This document shows, piece by piece, positions 1-6,943 of a stretch of DNA of 64,000 nucleotides (positions are counted from its first letter, which is position 1; each line of letters begins with the position of its first letter). The stretch comes from Amycolatopsis palatopharyngis (GTDB lineage Bacteria > Actinomycetota > Actinomycetes > Mycobacteriales > Pseudonocardiaceae): contig NZ_PQHZ01000020.1 of the NCBI RefSeq assembly GCF_003385185.1, positions 45,984 to 109,983 on the forward strand, written 5' to 3'. The translations under genes were made by a program, and so were the position numbers. The notes under the pieces were generated by a model. It ran no database searches. It was not told where the DNA came from and saw nothing but the letters and a program-made list of their open reading frames with translations.

Positions 1-299
1 TCGTCGAATACCGGCTCGCCGAGAACGAGAGTCGCGCGGGCCAGATCGAGGTCAACGCCGGCGAAGTCGTGCGCGCCGGCACCCCTGCCAAAGGTGTGAA
101 GCCGGACTTCCTGCTGACGGCGAAGGTCGAGACCTGGCAGCGCCTCGGCGCCGGCGAACTGCCCGCCGCCAAGGCGATGGTCACCCGGAAGGTCAAGTTC
201 CGCGGTTCCATGTCGGTGGCACTCGCCAACCTGCCCGGCCTCGAAGCCGCCATGAAGATGTTCGGCCAGATCGACGACACCGACTGGTCGGTGGACTGA
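1..299 (+). CDS. SCP2 sterol-binding domain protein, 3' part
   Basis: The reading frame is open from the left edge to the TGA at 297-299, so the N-terminus is outside the window. The visible ~98 residues fit the C-terminal half of an SCP2 (sterol carrier protein 2) domain: a polar strand region, a segment with LTAKVETWQRLGAGEL, then a helix with a conserved KVKFRGSMSVALANLPGLEA pattern. SCP2 domains bind lipids or hydrophobic ligands in the cytoplasm. A strong hairpin terminator follows, so this gene is probably not co-transcribed with the regulator downstream. A lipid-binding role is inferred from the family only. Confidence 0.75.
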   Translation, partial: VEYRLAENESRAGQIEVNAGEVVRAGTPAKGVKPDFLLTAKVETWQRLGAGELPAAKAMVTRKVKFRGSMSVALANLPGLEAAMKMFGQIDDTDWSVD

Positions 300-329
300 C
301 CGAGGTCGCTGTCCACGGCCTCGGCGTAC

Positions 330-363
330 CTGAAGCCGGAGCGGGAGTCCGCTCCGGCTTCAG
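330..363 (+). terminator. Rho-independent-type hairpin after the SCP2 gene
   Basis: A perfect 15-bp inverted repeat (CTGAAGCCGGAGCGG and its complement) with a 4-nt GAGT loop lies 30 nt after the SCP2 stop codon. There is no T-run, which is common in actinobacteria. It separates the SCP2 gene from the GntR regulator. Confidence 0.75.
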
Positions 364-459
364 CGCTGCCACCAGACGGCGGGAGACCGGCGCTCCACCC
401 GGACCAATGACCGGCCACTGCAACCCGGCTCCCGCTCCAGCGCAGCCCGCTCGCCGTTG

Positions 460-473
460 ACACGCTAGAATCT
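460..473 (-). promoter_or_regulatory. Candidate GntR operator, copy 1
   Basis: Read on the minus strand this is AGATTCTAGCGTGT. It matches two other copies at 1249-1262 and 8141-8154 in 12-13 of 14 positions. The motif is a pseudo-palindrome around CTAG, a tetramer that is rare in high-GC DNA. It lies 58 nt before the GntR start and overlaps a TTGACA (457-462) and a TAGAAT (466-471) that look like promoter elements, which fits autoregulation. Confidence 0.55.
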
Positions 474-530
474 CGGCGTGAGCGACAGTACGCAGCCCCG
501 ACCTTCCCACACCGAAAGGCCGGATAGTCC

Positions 531-1166
531 ATGCCCATGATCGCGGCAGTCACCAAAACAGACCAGATCTACCAAGCGCTCCTCACCCAGCTACTCGAGG
601 GACGCCATCAATTCGGCGAGCTCCTCAGCACCTACGACCTCGCGACTGAATTCGGCGTGAGCCGCAGGCCGGTGATGGACGCGATGATGCGACTGGCCGC
701 CGCCGGATTCATCTCGATCATTCCACAGGTCGGATGCCAGGTGACGGTCCCGGACGAACGCAAGGTGCGCGACCACTTCGCAGTGGCGGGCATCCTCGAA
801 GGGGCGGGCGCACGGCTCGCAGCACTCACCGCCACCGGCGCCCAACTGGCCGAAATCCACGACATGCTGGTGCGCGGCATCGGCCCGGCCAAGCGGAACG
901 AAGCACTCGCCTTCGCCGCAGCCAACCGGGACTTCCACTCCGCCATATTGGCGGCCAGCGGCAACCAGCGTCTGACCGACCTGGCCATGGACAGCTGGGA
1001 CCTCAACGACTTCTACCTCCAGAAGAACCGGTTGAGCACGGACCTGACGCGGGCGCAGACCGAGCACACAGAGATCGCGGAGGCGATCAAGCGCCGCGAC
1101 GCGGACCGGGCCGGCAGGCTCATGGAGGAGCATCTTTCGCGGTTCTGGAAGTTCATGGAAGTGTAG
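531..1166 (+). CDS. GntR-family (FCD) transcriptional regulator
   Basis: A 211-residue protein with an N-terminal winged helix-turn-helix (about residues 8-72; LSTYDLATEFGVSRRPVMDA is the recognition region) and a C-terminal all-helical FCD ligand domain (about 80-205), with the spaced His/Asp pattern of that family (RDFHSAI, EHTEIAEAI, EEHL). FCD regulators sense carboxylic or aromatic acids and usually repress neighbouring catabolic operons. It stands directly upstream of the aromatic cluster and carries a copy of the shared CTAG motif in its own promoter. I infer that it controls the hydrolase operon and mhpB. The effector is unknown. An ATG six bases further in is an alternative start. 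Confidence 0.88.
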   Translation: MPMIAAVTKTDQIYQALLTQLLEGRHQFGELLSTYDLATEFGVSRRPVMDAMMRLAAAGFISIIPQVGCQVTVPDERKVRDHFAVAGILEGAGARLAALTATGAQLAEIHDMLVRGIGPAKRNEALAFAAANRDFHSAILAASGNQRLTDLAMDSWDLNDFYLQKNRLSTDLTRAQTEHTEIAEAIKRRDADRAGRLMEEHLSRFWKFMEV

Positions 1167-1180
1167 TCACTCTCCCACCG

Positions 1181-1216
1181 AACGGGTGCGTGCCTACGAC
1201 CATGGCACCCGTTTTC
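1181..1216 (+). terminator. Terminator after the GntR gene
   Basis: A 9-bp inverted repeat (AACGGGTGC / GCACCCGTT) with a 15-nt loop is followed by TTTTC. It lies 15 nt after the GntR stop and separates this gene from the catabolic operon promoter. Confidence 0.6.
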
Positions 1217-1248
1217 GCCATCGAGCGACGACAAGCTTGTTGCTTCTG

Positions 1249-1262
1249 AGATTCTAGTATGT
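1249..1262 (+). promoter_or_regulatory. Candidate GntR operator, copy 2 (catabolic operon)
   Basis: AGATTCTAGTATGT lies 36 nt before the likely GTG start of the hydrolase gene. It shares 13 of 14 bases with the copy before mhpB. The TAGTAT inside it (1255-1260) could serve as a -10 box, so a bound regulator would block the promoter. Confidence 0.6.
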
Positions 1263-1297
1263 CAAAATGGAGGCAGGTTGCGACAGGAAGGAATGCT

Positions 1298-2155
1298 GTG
1301 GAGCAGCACGTAAGCATCTGGGGCGATTTGGCGGGCGTCGAGTTGCGCCAGCGGACCGTGGACGCGGCCGGCATCGCCACCCGGGTGGTAGAAGCGGGTA
1401 CCGGTCCGGCACTGGTCATGGTGCACGGCACGGGCGGGCATCTGGAGGCGTATTCGCGCAACGTCCGCGATCTGGCGAAGGAATTCCGGATCGTCCTCTA
1501 CGACATGGCGGGGCACGGGCTTTCGGCGAAACCTGACCGGCCCTACACGATCGACTACCTCAGCGATCACCTGATCGCGCTGCTGGACGCGCTGGACATT
1601 GGAAAAGCGCATCTCTCCGGCGAATCGCTCGGCGGCTGGGTGGCGGCGTGGGCCGCGGCACACCACCCCGAACGGATCGATCGGCTGGTGCTCAACACTC
1701 CCGGCAACGTCACCAACAAGCCGGAGGTGATGGCCGGGCTGAAGGAATCGAGCATGAAGGCGGTCCGCGAAGCGAGCAGGCAGACCGTGCGCACCAGGGT
1801 CGAATGGCTTTTCCACGACAAGAGCCTCGTCACCGACGAGCTCGTCGACCTGCGGTTGCGGATCTACACCCAGCCGGGGTTCGAGGACGCGATGCGCAAC
1901 ATCCTCGCGGTGCAGGACTGGGAACACCGGCGCCCGTACGTCTGGTCCTCGGAGTGGTGCGGCCGCATCGTCTCGCCGACCCTGCTGCTGTGGACCGACC
2001 ACGACCCGACGGCCTCCGTCGAGGAAGCCGCGCTACTGGAAGAGCTCATCCCCGGCAGCCGTCTCGAAGTCATCGAGGGCGCCGGCCACTGGCCGCAGTG
2101 GGAGAAGCCGGACCAGTTCAACGAGACCCACGTTAGGTTCCTGAAAGGAAAGTGA
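1298..2155 (+). CDS. Alpha/beta hydrolase, ring-cleavage product (MCP) hydrolase type
   Basis: A 285-residue alpha/beta hydrolase. The nucleophile elbow is SGESLGG (Ser about 110), the acid is probably in WTDHDPTA (about 235), and the His is in GAGHWPQWEKPDQF (about 262). The oxyanion region is HGTGG. Size and motifs fit the BphD/MhpC/HsaD group, which hydrolyse the C-C bond of extradiol ring-cleavage products; a simple esterase cannot be excluded. I chose GTG 1298 because AGGAAGGA sits 6 nt before it; an in-frame ATG at 1259 has no such site and overlaps the operator motif. It is the first gene of a tightly packed operon and shares an ATGA junction with the monooxygenase gene. Confidence 0.85.
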   Translation: MEQHVSIWGDLAGVELRQRTVDAAGIATRVVEAGTGPALVMVHGTGGHLEAYSRNVRDLAKEFRIVLYDMAGHGLSAKPDRPYTIDYLSDHLIALLDALDIGKAHLSGESLGGWVAAWAAAHHPERIDRLVLNTPGNVTNKPEVMAGLKESSMKAVREASRQTVRTRVEWLFHDKSLVTDELVDLRLRIYTQPGFEDAMRNILAVQDWEHRRPYVWSSEWCGRIVSPTLLLWTDHDPTASVEEAALLEELIPGSRLEVIEGAGHWPQWEKPDQFNETHVRFLKGK

Positions 2156-3633
2156 TGACCGCACGAAACGGCACCGCGTACCTCGACCGGCTGCGCGCAC
2201 ACAGTCCCGAGCTGTGGGTCGGGGCCGAGAAGATCACCGACGTGGCCGGGCACAAGGCGACGTCCGGCGCCGCGGCCGAGATCGCCCGCCTCTACGACCT
2301 GCAGTTCAAGACCGACAGCATGCTCTTCGCGCCCGACGGCGGTGCTCCCAAGGAAGGCGTGCAGTTCCTGATGCCCCGCACTGCGGAGGACCTCGAGCTC
2401 CGCCGCGTCATGCACAAGCAGTGGGCGGATTCCAGCTTCGGCATGATGGGGCGCAGCACGGACTTCGTCAGCGCGATGCTGGTGGCGTGGAACGCCAACG
2501 CCGAGTTCTTCGGCGACGGCGCCGACCGGGTGCGCGCGTACTACAAGTACGTGCGGGACAACGACCTGTTCTTGTCCCACGCGCTGGCGGACCCGCCGGT
2601 CGACCGTTCGAAGCCGCCGTCGCAGCAGCCTGACCCCTACACCTACCTCGGCGTGAAACGCGAGACTCCGGACGGCATCATCGTGAGTGGCGCGAAGATG
2701 CTCGCGACGGCCGCGCCGTACTCCGACGAGATCCTGGTCTGGCCGTTCTCGCTACGGAAGTACGCGGCCGAGGAGAAGCCCTACGCCATCGCGTTCGCCA
2801 TCCCGGCCGACGCGCCGGGCGTCCGACTGATCTGCCGCGAGCCGTTCGGCGGGGGGAATGCCTTCGATCACCCGCTGTCCAGCCGGTTCGACGAGATGGA
2901 CGCCGTGATCGTGTTCGACGAAGTGCTGGTGCCTTGGGACCGGGTCTTCATCAATCAGGACTACGAGCGAGTGAACAACATCTGGGCGATCAACTCCAAC
3001 GCCTTCACCGGCGTCCAGACCTCGGTCCGGATGCTAGCGAAGCTCCAGTTCGTCGCGGGCATCGCCAAGCGCGCGACCGAGATCGTCAAGACCGACCAGT
3101 TCCCCCAGGTCCGCGACGCGCTCGGCGAGATCACCACCTACATCGAACTGACCAGGGCGGCCGTCCTCGCGTCCGAGTCCGGTGCACAGCGCAACGAGGA
3201 GGGCTTCCTGTTCCCCGACGTCCGCCCGCTCTACGCGATCCGCAACTCCGGGAACCGCTGGTACCCGCGGGTCCGGGAGATCCTGCAGCAGATTCTCGCC
3301 GGTGGCTTACTCTACCAGCCAGCCGACGTAAGCGCGTTCGACTCACCGATCGCCGAGGACATCACCCGGTTCTACCGCGGCCCCGAGACGAACAGCCTGG
3401 ACCGCATCGCGATCTACAAGGTGGCCGCCGATCTCGCGGTCTCCGCCTTCGGCGGCCGCCACGAACTCTACGAGCGGTTCTACGCCGGTGACCCGCTATT
3501 CCTCCGCATCAACACCCAGTTCAACCAGTACGACTGGACCGAACCGCTCGGCCTGATCGATGGGCTGCTGGCCACGTCGATCGGGCAAGCCGGCGTCCTG
3601 TCCGGCGGCACTGGCGAGGGTGCTGCGGCATGA
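2155..3633 (+). CDS. HpaB-type FADH2-dependent phenol ortho-hydroxylase
   Basis: A 492-residue protein of the 4-hydroxyphenylacetate 3-monooxygenase oxygenase family (acyl-CoA dehydrogenase fold). Family signatures are present: NGTAYLDRLR at the N-terminus, a DPYTYLGVKRETPDGIIVSG region, a core of VFDEVLVPWDRVFI, and a C-terminal RFYRGPETNSLDRIAIYK segment. These enzymes use reduced flavin to put a hydroxyl next to an existing phenol, giving a catechol. No HpaC-type flavin reductase gene is visible nearby, so reduced FAD must come from elsewhere. ATG 2155 overlaps the hydrolase stop and has AAAGGAAAG upstream. I infer that it makes the catechol for one of the two ring-cleavage enzymes. The substrate cannot be read from sequence. 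Confidence 0.88.
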   Translation: MTARNGTAYLDRLRAHSPELWVGAEKITDVAGHKATSGAAAEIARLYDLQFKTDSMLFAPDGGAPKEGVQFLMPRTAEDLELRRVMHKQWADSSFGMMGRSTDFVSAMLVAWNANAEFFGDGADRVRAYYKYVRDNDLFLSHALADPPVDRSKPPSQQPDPYTYLGVKRETPDGIIVSGAKMLATAAPYSDEILVWPFSLRKYAAEEKPYAIAFAIPADAPGVRLICREPFGGGNAFDHPLSSRFDEMDAVIVFDEVLVPWDRVFINQDYERVNNIWAINSNAFTGVQTSVRMLAKLQFVAGIAKRATEIVKTDQFPQVRDALGEITTYIELTRAAVLASESGAQRNEEGFLFPDVRPLYAIRNSGNRWYPRVREILQQILAGGLLYQPADVSAFDSPIAEDITRFYRGPETNSLDRIAIYKVAADLAVSAFGGRHELYERFYAGDPLFLRINTQFNQYDWTEPLGLIDGLLATSIGQAGVLSGGTGEGAAA

Positions 3634-4394
3634 GGGTGCGCGGCCGGCGGGCCCTGGTCACCGCCGGGTCGAGTGGGCTCGGCGCCGCGATCGCGGCTTC
3701 TCTACGGGCAGACGGGGCAGAGGTCTTCATCACGGGAACCGGGCCGCACACCGGCGAGGTCGCCCGTGATATCGGTGCGGCGGACTGGGCGATTGCTGAC
3801 TTCACCCAGCCCGGTGCCGCGGCCACCGCAGCCGCCGCCGCGCGCGAGGCGCTCGGCGGCATCGACATCCTGGTGTCTAACACCGGCGGCACGCGCGCGG
3901 CGAAGGCCTCCGAACTCTCGGCGGAGGACTGGGATTCGGCATACCGTCTCCTGCTGAACAGCGCGATCTCCCTGACCAGCGCGGTATTGCCGGCGATGTC
4001 GGCGGCCGGGTGGGGACGGCTGATCTACGTCACCTCGGTCGGCGTGGTCAAGCCGTTGCCACTGCTGCACCTGTCCAACGTGATGCGGGCCGGAGTGGCC
4101 GCGCTGGCGCGGTCACTGGCCGCCGAGGTGGCTCCAAACGGCGTCACCACGCACGTCATCGCCCCCGCCCACATCGACACGCCGCGGCGGCGCGCGCTCG
4201 CCGCGGCGCGCGCCGCGGCGGCCGACGCGCCGGTGGCCGAGCTGGAACAACGGCAGCTCGCCACCGAGTTGCCCATCGGCCGGTGGGGACGTCCCGACGA
4301 GATCGCCGAGCTGGTGACCCACCTCTGCTCGGACTTCGCTGGGTTCCAGACCGGGCAGACACACGTCGTCGACGGCGGGATGACCTCAACCTAG
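3630..4394 (+). CDS. SDR-fold protein lacking the catalytic Tyr and Lys
   Basis: A 254-residue short-chain dehydrogenase/reductase. The nucleotide motif is TAGSSGLGAAI (residues 11-21) and the usual NTGG (about 84-87) follows. The Ser region is VTSVG (Ser 136). Where YxxxK should stand the protein reads HLSNVMRAG, so Tyr and Lys are both absent. The tail (PIGRWGRPDEIAELVTHLCSD...GQTHVVDGGM) is typical of FabG-like SDRs. A diverged SDR subgroup is known with a poor catalytic tetrad; its members are annotated as 3-oxoacyl-ACP reductase-like with no proven reaction. ATGA overlap with the monooxygenase gene indicates translational coupling. It could be a lyase or isomerase using the fold, or an inactive partner. 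Confidence 0.85.
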   Translation: MRVRGRRALVTAGSSGLGAAIAASLRADGAEVFITGTGPHTGEVARDIGAADWAIADFTQPGAAATAAAAAREALGGIDILVSNTGGTRAAKASELSAEDWDSAYRLLLNSAISLTSAVLPAMSAAGWGRLIYVTSVGVVKPLPLLHLSNVMRAGVAALARSLAAEVAPNGVTTHVIAPAHIDTPRRRALAAARAAAADAPVAELEQRQLATELPIGRWGRPDEIAELVTHLCSDFAGFQTGQTHVVDGGMTST

Positions 4395-4403
4395 GGGAGA
4401 ATT

Positions 4404-4880
4404 ATGACAAATTTCGAGCAGTGGATGCACAAGCTCCACGAGATGAAGGACTACGACCCGGAGCGGTCGATGCCGGGCAACCTGATCACCCCTTCGGCGA
4501 GTGCCCGGTGGCTTGAGGAGGACGTGACCGGCAACCCCAGCCGGGTCGGAGTGCTGGCCGACCTGCCGGCGAAGTCGATGGAGTTCTACCTCCAGGAAAT
4601 TCCGGCAGGCACGGCGACCGACCTCCAGCGCCATGTGCACGAGTCCGTGCACTGCGTGCTCGAGGGCAGCGGCTACTCCGAGATCGGACCGGAAACACTC
4701 CGGTGGTCGGCCGGGGACTTCGTCTACACCCCGCCGTGGGTCTGGCACCGGCACTACAACGACGGCACCGAACGCGTTCGCATGATCCTCGTCGAGAACT
4801 CGCGGCAACTCGATGGCCTCGGCATCAACCGGCGGGAAAGCGCCGGGAACATCTCTTACGACAAAGTGGATAGGAGTTGA
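4404..4880 (+). CDS. Cupin-domain protein
   Basis: A 158-residue single cupin. Motif 1 contains RHVHESVHCVLEGSGY (His 77, 79, 83 and Glu 80 as possible metal ligands) and motif 2 contains DFVYTPPWVWHRHYNDG (His 115, 117). Such proteins bind Fe, Mn or Ni and include dioxygenases, isomerases and decarboxylases. A GGGGAG box lies 7 nt before the ATG and the gene follows the SDR by 9 nt, so it belongs to the operon. The reaction is unknown. Conserved metal-type ligands favour a catalytic role over a storage-protein-like one. Confidence 0.8.
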   Translation: MTNFEQWMHKLHEMKDYDPERSMPGNLITPSASARWLEEDVTGNPSRVGVLADLPAKSMEFYLQEIPAGTATDLQRHVHESVHCVLEGSGYSEIGPETLRWSAGDFVYTPPWVWHRHYNDGTERVRMILVENSRQLDGLGINRRESAGNISYDKVDRS

Positions 4881-4887
4881 CCTACTG

Positions 4888-5763
4888 ATGGGCATTTCAC
4901 AGGTGGCTCACGCCGAACTCGCCGTAGCCGATCTGGACGAGGCGATCGGCTTCCACACCGACGTCCTCGGCATGCAGGAACTCGGCCGGTCCGACGGCGC
5001 GGTGCGGCTGTCCGTCGGTATCGACGGCGGCTGCGACCTGGTGCTGACCGCCGGCGGGACCGGGGTTCGGAAGTTCGCGCTGCGCGTCGACGACGTCGCC
5101 GACCTCGACCGCTACGCGAAGCGTCTCGCCGAAGCCGGCGTTGCGACCGAGACCCGCACTGACGAACACCCCGGTGTGGTCCAGTCGCTGCAGTTCCAGG
5201 CACCCTCCGGGCACGTCATGGAACTGGCGCTGCTCTCGACCGGACCGCAGTACATCCACCCGTCGAAGGCCCCTCACCGAGGCGGGATCCGCGCGCTGGA
5301 CTTCGACCACATCACCGTGCAGGCACAGGACCCGAAACCGCTGGTCGACTTCCTGGTCGAGCTGCTGGACTTCCAGATCTCCGATATCTTCGCCCCGGCG
5401 CCCGGAGTCATCGGAGCGGCCTGGTGCCGGGCCAGCACGCTGCACCACGACATCGCGATCATCTCCACCCCCGAAGCCGGTAAGTCGCTACACCACTACG
5501 CACTCGGGATGGAGTCGTTCGACCATCTCAAGCTGGCCGCCGACGAGCTCGCCCTGCACAACGTGCCGATCGAGGTCGGGCCGGGCCGCCACGGCGTGGG
5601 CGGCAACGTCTACACCTACTTCTGGGCCGCGGGGAACCGCTACGAGCTGTCGGCCGAGATGCCGCGGGTGCGCCGCAACGACCCCGTGGTGTGGGACGAC
5701 TTCCCGAAGGCGTTCAGCCCGTGGGGGCTGCAGCCACCGGAGTCGTTCGGCCGCACTTCCTGA
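4888..5763 (+). CDS. Type I (VOC) extradiol catechol dioxygenase
   Basis: A 291-residue two-domain vicinal-oxygen-chelate protein of the catechol 2,3-dioxygenase family. The Fe(II) ligands in the C-terminal domain are intact: His 141 (DHITVQ), His 213 (FDHLKL) and Glu 253 (RYELSA). The N-terminal domain (VAHAELAVADLDEAIGFH) is the usual degenerate copy. It should open a catechol ring next to the hydroxyls. ATG 4888 was chosen because AGGAG precedes it by 11 nt; the open frame extends further upstream inside the cupin gene. It follows the cupin by 7 nt. The partner hydrolase and hydroxylase in the same operon make a hydroxylase, ring-cleavage, hydrolase series plausible. Confidence 0.88.
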   Translation: MGISQVAHAELAVADLDEAIGFHTDVLGMQELGRSDGAVRLSVGIDGGCDLVLTAGGTGVRKFALRVDDVADLDRYAKRLAEAGVATETRTDEHPGVVQSLQFQAPSGHVMELALLSTGPQYIHPSKAPHRGGIRALDFDHITVQAQDPKPLVDFLVELLDFQISDIFAPAPGVIGAAWCRASTLHHDIAIISTPEAGKSLHHYALGMESFDHLKLAADELALHNVPIEVGPGRHGVGGNVYTYFWAAGNRYELSAEMPRVRRNDPVVWDDFPKAFSPWGLQPPESFGRTS

Positions 5764-5783
5764 AAGTCCCCCAAAAAAGCCGG

Positions 5784-5828
5784 TTGGCCCGGCGGGTCAG
5801 TAAGCCCCCACCTGACCCGCCGGGCCAA
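5784..5828 (+). terminator. Large hairpin inside the catabolic operon
   Basis: A perfect 17-bp inverted repeat (TTGGCCCGGCGGGTCAG and its complement) with an 11-nt loop lies between the dioxygenase stop and the next start. An A6 run sits just before it, so on the minus strand it looks like an intrinsic terminator; on the plus strand no T-run follows. It may attenuate or stabilise the message and so lower or separate expression of the hydratase-aldolase gene. Confidence 0.65.
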
Positions 5829-5861
5829 GCGCCCTTTCCCAGCGAGCACAAGGAGAGCCCC

Positions 5862-6851
5862 GTGGTGCAGAAGTTCGGTGTCGACGACGTGCGTGGCGTC
5901 ATCGCCGTCGCCCCGACCCCCGCGCTGCCCGGGGCGGCCGAGCTCACCGCACGCGACACCGTCGACCTCGACGAGTCCGACCGGATGATCCGTGCGCTCG
6001 TCGCCGACGGCGTGGACGGGATCATCACCAACGGCACACTCGGTGAGATGGCGACCCTGACGCTGGACGAATGGCAGGCCTTCACCGCCTGCGTCGCGGA
6101 CGCGGTTTCGGACACCTCATCGGACCTACCGTTGTTCGTCGGCGCGACCACCCCTAACACGAGGGAGACCATCGACCGGATCCGCTTCCTGCGGGATCTC
6201 GGCGTGCGCGGGGTCATCCTCGGCCGTCCGATGTGGAGCGCACTCGGCGCCGACGCCCTGCTCGCCTTCTACCGGGACGTCGCGAACCTGTTCCCGGACA
6301 TGGCGATCGTCCTCTACGACAACCCTGAGGCGTTCAAGGGGCCGATCCCGTCTGCGGTCTACGCCGAGCTCGCCAAGGTGCCCCAGATCATCGGTGCGAA
6401 GTACATCGCGATCACACCCAAGTTCACCGCGGACGTGGCCGCGGTCGGCGGGCGGCTCCGACTGCTGCCGCTGGAGAGCGACTGGCTCGCGGCCCATACG
6501 CTCCACCCAGAAACGTCACTCGGCTGCTGGAGCAGCAGCGCCCTGTGCGGCCCACAACCCGTGCTCGCCCTGCGCGACGCGATCCGCTCCGGCGACGTCG
6601 AGGCGGCACGGCACCTCACCCACCGCATCGAGTGGACCTACGAGCCTTTCCTCGCCAGGACGAACTTCGGCGAGTTCTCCAAGTACAACATCAGTCTCGA
6701 GAAGCTGCGCTTCGACGAGGCCGGCTACGTCACCGCAGGCCCCGTGCGCCCGCCGTACCACGTCGTCCCCGAGGCCTATGCCGAAGGCGCGCGGGAGAAC
6801 GGCCGCCGCTGGCGCCGGCTCGTCGGCGAAGTCCGGGACTCGGACTCCTGA
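5862..6851 (+). CDS. DapA-family hydratase-aldolase (NahE/PhdJ type)
   Basis: A 329-residue class I pyruvate aldolase of the dihydrodipicolinate synthase superfamily. The Schiff-base Lys is K180 in GAKYIA, with Tyr 152 in LYDNPEAFK and the pyruvate-binding loop NGTLGEMATLTLDEW (57-71). The loop and the YDNPEAFK motif match trans-o-hydroxybenzylidenepyruvate hydratase-aldolases (NahE, PhdJ, PhdG) better than DapA. These split an unsaturated aryl pyruvate into an aromatic aldehyde and pyruvate. Two GTG codons, 5862 and 5865, follow AAGGAGAG; the longer upstream open frame runs through the hairpin and is not credible. Its presence implies that the pathway handles a bicyclic or aryl-side-chain ring-cleavage product. 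Confidence 0.87.
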   Translation: MVQKFGVDDVRGVIAVAPTPALPGAAELTARDTVDLDESDRMIRALVADGVDGIITNGTLGEMATLTLDEWQAFTACVADAVSDTSSDLPLFVGATTPNTRETIDRIRFLRDLGVRGVILGRPMWSALGADALLAFYRDVANLFPDMAIVLYDNPEAFKGPIPSAVYAELAKVPQIIGAKYIAITPKFTADVAAVGGRLRLLPLESDWLAAHTLHPETSLGCWSSSALCGPQPVLALRDAIRSGDVEAARHLTHRIEWTYEPFLARTNFGEFSKYNISLEKLRFDEAGYVTAGPVRPPYHVVPEAYAEGARENGRRWRRLVGEVRDSDS

Positions 6852-6894
6852 ACCTCGCCCAGACCGCGCTGTGCATGGGGCGCGGCCGGTCGTG

Positions 6895-6938
6895 AAAAAA
6901 CTGATGGCGCCGCCTCTGTAACTGGGCGGCGCCATCAG
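6895..6938. terminator. Bidirectional terminator between convergent genes
   Basis: A 14-bp perfect inverted repeat (CTGATGGCGCCGCC, 6901-6914, and complement, 6925-6938) with a 10-nt loop. AAAAAA at 6895-6900 gives a U-run for minus-strand transcription. It serves the transglycosylase gene and also follows the hydratase-aldolase stop. Confidence 0.85.
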
Positions 6939-6943
6939 TCCGT

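Noticed and set aside
1259..1297. ATG 1259 as the start of the hydrolase
   Set aside because: It lies inside the operator motif and has no ribosome site; the in-frame GTG 1298 has AGGAAGGA at a proper distance.
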